From an uncultured Anaerotruncus sp. (GTDB lineage Bacteria > Bacillota > Clostridia > Oscillospirales > Ruminococcaceae): a DNA stretch of 9,674 bases. The notes beneath the pieces were generated by a model. The model was not told the DNA's origin and made no database searches. It saw only the letters and a program-made list of their open reading frames with translations. The stretch spans positions 399 through 10,072 of the forward strand of contig CAJUJI010000108.1 of assembly GCA_910586875.1 (NCBI GenBank), read 5' to 3'. The position numbers and the translations under genes are program-made. Below, piece by piece: positions 6,509 through 9,674 of this stretch. Every line of letters starts with the position of its first letter. The stretch's first letter is position 1.

Positions 6509-6554
6509 CGCTTCATGCTGTATAAAACCTTTTGGTTTTATACAGCATGAAGCG
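6509..6554. repeat. Perfect 21-bp inverted repeat with TTTT loop
   Basis: The arms 6509-6529 and 6534-6554 are perfect reverse complements over 21 bp (starting CGCTTCATGCTGT and ending ACAGCATGAAGCG) and are separated only by TTTT. It is longer than a usual terminator stem, and no T tract follows directly: on the plus strand the nearest run, TTTTT, starts 8 nt beyond the stem (6563-6567), and the minus strand has none. It could be a leader RNA hairpin, a mobile palindrome of REP/MITE type, or a recombination relic. No flanking target duplication was seen. Confidence 0.9.
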
Positions 6555-6593
6555 AAACGTGTCTTTTTCCTAAAAAGCGCATTTTGGGATGAA

Positions 6594-6632
6594 TTGCGGC
6601 ATGTATTGCGTGCCGCAAAAGGGACCTTTTGC
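6594..6632 (+). other. Two overlapping, mutually exclusive hairpins before eamA
   Basis: TTGCGGCA (6594-6601) pairs with TGCCGCAA (6611-6618), an 8-bp stem with a 9-nt loop. GCAAAA (6615-6620) also pairs with TTTTGC (6627-6632), a 6-bp stem with a 6-nt loop. The two share bases 6615-6618, so only one can form fully. Such arrangements are common in regulated leaders, but no T-rich terminator or anti-ribosome-site stem is evident, so the function is open. Confidence 0.5.
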
Positions 6633-6705
6633 AAAAAAAAGCCCTTATCACCAAAGCAGCCCCCTGCCAACTTTAATTTTACATCATCAGAAAGAAGTGT
6701 TTCCC

Positions 6706-7608
6706 ATGTCACAGCAACAAAAAGAGCGCCATGCGGTCTTACTCATGGTAATTTGTTCCATCCTTTGGAGTATCGCAGGCATCTTTATTAAACTGATCCC
6801 CTGGAATCCACTGGTAATTGCGGGCTGGCGCAGCCTGCTTTCCGCTGGCTGTGTTGCAGTTTACATGTATGTCACCCATCTGCGCTTCTGCCTAAACCGC
6901 AACTCGCTGATCAGCAGCGTCTTTCTCTCGCTGACCTTCCTCGCTTTTGTCAGCGCTAACAAACTCACCACCGCCGCTAATGCAATCGTACTGCAATTTA
7001 CTGCGCCGGTTTTTATCCTGATTCTCTCATTTTTTCTGCTGCATCAGCGGTTTTCCCGCGCGGATCTGCTCACCGTCCTGCTCACGCTAGGCGGCATCTC
7101 CCTGTTCTTTCTGGACCAGCTAAGCGCTGGCAACCTGTTTGGCAACCTTGTTGCTATTTTCGCCGGTTTTTCAATGGGCTGTATGTACCTGATCACCGGC
7201 AACGTTTCCGAGCAGGAGCGAATGAGCGGTATCCTGATGGGACATCTGCTTACCGCGCTGATCGGCTGCCCCTTTGCATTGGTATTTGATACGCCGGTCA
7301 ATACGGCCGCTGTACTCAGCATCCTTGCACTCGGGATTGTACAGCTCGGGATTCCCTACGTTTTATATGGCATTGCGGTCAAAAGCTGTCCGCCGCTGGT
7401 CTGTTCGCTGCTCGGCGCCATCGAACCGCTACTTAACCCTGTTTGGGTGTTTCTGTTCGATGGAGAAGCGCCCGGCATCTTTGCACTGCTGGGGGGTGTA
7501 ATCGTAATTTTCACCATCTCCATTTGGTGTATTTGGCGCGGACGGCACGCACAAGCTGCATCCTATGAAAGAAAAACCGCAGAACGATTGACGAGCCAGC
7601 CTGAATAA
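6706..7608 (+). CDS. EamA/DMT-family transporter
   Basis: A 300-residue inner-membrane protein of about ten helices with the twofold internal repeat of the drug/metabolite transporter superfamily. The first repeat ends around TAANAIVLQFTAPVFILIL (89-107) followed by the short basic loop HQRFSRAD. The equivalent in the second repeat is LGAIEPLLNPVWVFLFDGEAPG (236-257). Such proteins export or import small metabolites such as amino acids or nucleobases; the substrate cannot be read from sequence. I chose the ATG at 6706 because the first helix and the family length start there and a modest GAAAGAAG site lies just upstream. An in-frame extension to 6589 would add a 39-residue non-membrane leader with no ribosome site. 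The gene ends inside the promoter of the next operon. Confidence 0.92.
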   Translation: MSQQQKERHAVLLMVICSILWSIAGIFIKLIPWNPLVIAGWRSLLSAGCVAVYMYVTHLRFCLNRNSLISSVFLSLTFLAFVSANKLTTAANAIVLQFTAPVFILILSFFLLHQRFSRADLLTVLLTLGGISLFFLDQLSAGNLFGNLVAIFAGFSMGCMYLITGNVSEQERMSGILMGHLLTALIGCPFALVFDTPVNTAAVLSILALGIVQLGIPYVLYGIAVKSCPPLVCSLLGAIEPLLNPVWVFLFDGEAPGIFALLGGVIVIFTISIWCIWRGRHAQAASYERKTAERLTSQPE

Positions 7609-7616
7609 GGTATAAT
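7588..7616 (+). promoter_or_regulatory. Strong sigma-A promoter of the CofE-like/kinase operon
   Basis: TTGACG (7588-7593), a 17-bp spacer and a perfect TATAAT (7611-7616) give one of the best promoters in the window. The -35 and spacer lie in the last codons of the EamA gene and the -10 just after its stop. Transcription would start near 7623, leaving a leader of about 104 nt. Confidence 0.85.
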
Positions 7617-7622
7617 TTTTAG

Positions 7623-7712
7623 GATAGGATTATTACCGAACAGATTTTAAAGCGGAAGTTTGGGCGTTTGCAGCAGCACGAGCTCTGCGCTCTCCCAACG
7701 CTTGAACAAGGC
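7623..7712 (+). promoter_or_regulatory. Structured leader before the CofE-like gene
   Basis: By eye the leader folds into one extended stem: AAGC (7650-7653) with GCTT (7700-7703), GTTTGGG (7658-7664, one bulged T) with CCCAAC (7694-7699), and GCAG (7670-7673) with CTGC (7685-7688). No T tract follows, so it is not a terminator. It may be a 5' regulatory element or simply a stabilising hairpin. It does not match a riboswitch that I recognise. Confidence 0.35.
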
Positions 7713-7726
7713 AGGAGTATCATAAC

Positions 7727-8449
7727 ATGGAACAAGAACGAAACGAACAAAATGCAATGGGCTATGTCGTCAACCCTGAAAAAAATGAGACGATTGCAGT
7801 AGATGGTATCGAATACCGCCGGCTATGTATCAAAACGCATGTGATCACCGACCAGGACAATATTGTAGAGGTGGTAGAAAAGTACGCTGCCCCATTGGCG
7901 CAGCCGGGCGACATCATCTTTATCACTGAAAAGGCGGTCGCTTGTACCCAACGCCGTGCAATCCCGCTGGAAGATATTCACCCGCGGCCGCTGGCGCGCT
8001 TTCTGAGCAAATTTGTGCTGCGCACCCCTTACGGCATCGGGCTTGCAATGCCTGAAACAATGGAAATGGCCCTTCAAGAGTGTGGTACCCTGCGCATTCT
8101 GTTTGCAGCAGCAGTTTCCGCCATCGGCAAGCTGTTTGGCATTCGCGGCTGGTTTTATAACATCGCCGGCTATAAAGCGCGCAGCATCGACGGCCCTTGC
8201 GACTTTACGCTACCGCCATACAACCACTATGTTGTTTTAGGCCCCGACCGTCCGGATGAGGTCGCAGCGGAAATTGCAAAAAAGGTGGGGGTTCCGGTCG
8301 CTATCACCGACATCAACGATTTAGAGGGGCAGATTTTGGGCACCTCTGAAGATTCGATGGACCGCGTTTTGCTGTGCAAAATTCTCAAGGACAACCCTTT
8401 GGGCCAGTGCAGTGAGCAAACTCCTATGGGCATCATTCGTAAAGTGTAA
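7727..8449 (+). CDS. CofE-like protein (F420-0:glutamate ligase family)
   Basis: The 240-residue product resembles the F420-0:gamma-glutamyl ligase (CofE) family of GTP-dependent amide ligases. Evidence is the GDIIFITEKAVACTQRRAI block (61-79; GDIIVI.QK-type motif), YNHYVVLGP (165-173), VGVPVAITDINDLEGQILG (187-205) and the C-terminal DNPLGQCSEQTPMGIIR (222-238). The SDTFGRPWR-like metal-site motif of archaeal and actinobacterial CofE is not visible; the corresponding stretch reads about GWFYNIAGYKARSIDG (141-156). Clostridia do not make F420 as far as is known, and no other F420 gene is here, so the true substrate is unknown and glutamylation itself is only an inference. The ATG at 7727 has AGGAG 9 nt upstream. 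It is the first gene of an operon with the acetate-kinase homologue 20 bp downstream. Confidence 0.8.
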   Translation: MEQERNEQNAMGYVVNPEKNETIAVDGIEYRRLCIKTHVITDQDNIVEVVEKYAAPLAQPGDIIFITEKAVACTQRRAIPLEDIHPRPLARFLSKFVLRTPYGIGLAMPETMEMALQECGTLRILFAAAVSAIGKLFGIRGWFYNIAGYKARSIDGPCDFTLPPYNHYVVLGPDRPDEVAAEIAKKVGVPVAITDINDLEGQILGTSEDSMDRVLLCKILKDNPLGQCSEQTPMGIIRKV

Positions 8450-8469
8450 CTTGGAAGGAGCATCATAAT

Positions 8470-9672
8470 ATGAATCATGTATTTGTAGTCAACGCAGGCA
8501 GTTCTTCCCTCAAGTACCAGCTCATCAATATGGACACCGAAAAATGCCTGGTATCCGGCAACTGTGAACGCATCGGGATTCCCGGCGGCTTTATCACCTA
8601 CAAGCATAACGGCCAAAAATATCGTTTTGAACTGGATATGCCGGTTCACAAGGTCGGCCTGGACGCGGTGGTTAAGCTGCTGATGGAGGGCGATACCAAG
8701 GTAATTGACAGCATGGATGATATTGTTGCGGTCGGCCACCGCATGGCCTTTAGCCTGAGCCAGTCGAACGAGATTACAGATGCGGTGCTCGCTGACATTG
8801 AAAGTCACGTTGACATGTTCCCGCTCCATCTTCCTGCTATGATTACCGGCATCAAAGCTTGCCGTCAAACCTTTGCGGGGAAGGTACAGGTTGCAGTTTA
8901 TGATAACTCCTTCCATCTGGATATGCCCCAAAAAGCGCATGTTTACGCGATCCCCTACGAATATTACGAGAAATATGAAATCCGCCGTTATGGGTACCAT
9001 GGTACCAGCCATCGCTATGTTGTCAACCGTCTGGCAAAGCTGCTGGGCAAGCCGGTTGACCAGTTGAAGGTTGTCTCTTGTCATCTGGGCAACGGCTCCT
9101 CCATCGCTGCCGTCGACTGCGGGCATTCGATTGATACCACGATGGGGTATACCCCATTGGCAGGTTTGATGATGGGAACCCGCTGCGGTGACATCGACCC
9201 TGCGCTCATCAGCACCATCGCACAAAAGGAAAATCTTACGCTGGAAGAGGTACATAGTATCCTCAACAAAAAATCCGGCTTGCTCGGAATTTCCGGTGTC
9301 TCCAGCGATGCGCGGGATGTTGTAGAAGCAATGGACGCTGGAAATGAACGTGCTGCACTCGCCTGTCATATGCTACGCTACCAAATTAAAAAGTACATCG
9401 GCGCCTATACCGCCGCAATGGGCGGATTAGATGCGGTCATCTTCACTGGTGGCATGGGCGAAAATTCGCCGGATCTCCGCGAGGAGGTTTGTGAGGGAAT
9501 GGGCTATTTCGGCATCGACCTGGATTTGGAGAAAAATAAAGGACTGCGCGGCAAGGAAACCAACCTGACTATGCCAGGCGCGAGAACTCAGGTTTGGCTG
9601 ATCCCCACCAATGAGGAGCTTATGATCGCGCAGGATGCCTATAATATCTACCTGCAAAAACAAAAAGGATAA
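8470..9672 (+). CDS. ackA: Divergent acetate kinase family protein
   Basis: This 400-residue cytoplasmic protein spans the full acetokinase fold. In its own numbering it keeps Asn8, the SSS phosphate loop (11-13), Arg91, His120, Asp145, His177, HLGNGSS (205-211), Arg238 (GTRCGDIDP), TGGMGENS (326-333) and Glu382 (IPTNEELMIAQD), the counterparts of the known catalytic residues of acetate kinase. Acetate kinases interconvert acetate + ATP and acetyl phosphate + ADP. Unusually, the near-invariant HGGE after GHRVV is gone (GHRMAFSLSQ at 89-98, about 3 residues shorter), the PLHNP motif reads PLHLP (118-122), FDTAFHQ reads YDNSFHL (144-150), and the pocket Phe is Tyr176. The substrate may therefore differ. 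AAGGAG lies 9 nt before the ATG. The gene is co-transcribed with the CofE-like gene. The family call is sure; the acetate specificity implied by the symbol is not. Confidence 0.88.
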   Translation: MNHVFVVNAGSSSLKYQLINMDTEKCLVSGNCERIGIPGGFITYKHNGQKYRFELDMPVHKVGLDAVVKLLMEGDTKVIDSMDDIVAVGHRMAFSLSQSNEITDAVLADIESHVDMFPLHLPAMITGIKACRQTFAGKVQVAVYDNSFHLDMPQKAHVYAIPYEYYEKYEIRRYGYHGTSHRYVVNRLAKLLGKPVDQLKVVSCHLGNGSSIAAVDCGHSIDTTMGYTPLAGLMMGTRCGDIDPALISTIAQKENLTLEEVHSILNKKSGLLGISGVSSDARDVVEAMDAGNERAALACHMLRYQIKKYIGAYTAAMGGLDAVIFTGGMGENSPDLREEVCEGMGYFGIDLDLEKNKGLRGKETNLTMPGARTQVWLIPTNEELMIAQDAYNIYLQKQKG

Positions 9673-9674
9673 CC

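Larger units (their letters stand above)
6386..6705 (+). other. Long structured intergenic region / eamA leader
   Basis: This stretch holds no gene I can support. It contains a small hairpin CTGCAA (6386-6391)/TTGCAG (6403-6408), a perfect long hairpin at 6509-6554, and two overlapping hairpins at 6594-6632. AAGGTCC at 6484-6490 is matched by GGACCTT at 6622-6628, which could pair around the long hairpin and close the whole region into one domain. A 76-codon minus-strand frame and an upstream extension of the EamA frame cross it, but neither has a ribosome binding site or protein-like composition. Confidence 0.45.

Noticed and set aside
6589..6705. N-terminal extension of the EamA transporter by 39 residues
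   Set aside because: The extension is not conserved in style, has no ribosome site and runs through the hairpin region.
6482..6712. A 76-codon minus-strand frame across the long palindrome
   Set aside because: It has no supporting ribosome site or recognisable domain, and much of it is encoded by the inverted repeat.
8227..9369. A 380-codon open frame on the minus strand opposite the acetate kinase gene
   Set aside because: It lies antisense to a clearly conserved enzyme gene, its product looks like no known protein, and it has no ribosome site. It is a by-product of codon bias.

Overview
The window looks like chromosome from a low-to-medium GC anaerobic Firmicute, most likely a clostridium of the Ruminococcaceae/Oscillospiraceae type. 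The evidence is AGGAGG-type ribosome binding sites, several near-consensus sigma-A promoters with exact 17-bp spacers, a tRNA gene without an encoded CCA end, a type III pantothenate kinase, an acetate-kinase-family gene and a CofE-like gene outside any visible F420 pathway. The order-level guess is an inference from gene content and codon style, not from a marker gene. No phage, insertion sequence, CRISPR array or origin was seen.

Layout. (1) 1-104 is the C-terminal end of an unknown plus-strand gene. (2) 105-369 holds five TGTNAY-like hexamers, mostly 11 bp apart (Pho-box-like), a TATAAT, a segment with three possible hairpins and a strong intrinsic terminator; together they suggest an undescribed small RNA. 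(3) coaX lies on the minus strand with its own promoter and terminator. (4) A tRNA-Thr(CGT) has a textbook promoter and terminator. (5) A small HD-domain hydrolase gene on the plus strand converges with (6) a three-gene minus-strand operon: an MBOAT acyltransferase, a DHHW/AlgX-like SGNH protein and a TRAP-solute-receptor-like lipoprotein. (7) A 462-bp divergent intergenic region holds back-to-back promoters, a perfect 21-bp hairpin and a second pair of overlapping hairpins. (8) An EamA/DMT transporter follows. (9) A strong promoter overlapping the transporter's stop codon drives a structured leader and a two-gene operon: a CofE-like ligase-family protein and a divergent acetate kinase.

How the genes fit together. 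The minus operon looks like a cell-surface O-acetylation machine: the MBOAT protein would move an acyl group across the membrane and the DHHW protein would transfer it to a polymer. The third gene is unusual. It resembles a TRAP transporter receptor, yet no TRAP membrane subunits are present, the usual carboxylate-binding arginine appears to be alanine, and the gene overlaps the transferase gene by 8 nt, so a role with the acetylation machinery is plausible.

The last operon pairs two enzyme families that use phosphoryl/acyl-phosphate chemistry. The acetate kinase keeps the main catalytic residues but has lost the near-universal HGGE motif and changed the acetate pocket, so its substrate may not be acetate. 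The strongest candidates for something new are the lipoprotein-containing acetylation operon, the CofE-like/variant-kinase pair, and the possible Pho-linked small RNA.
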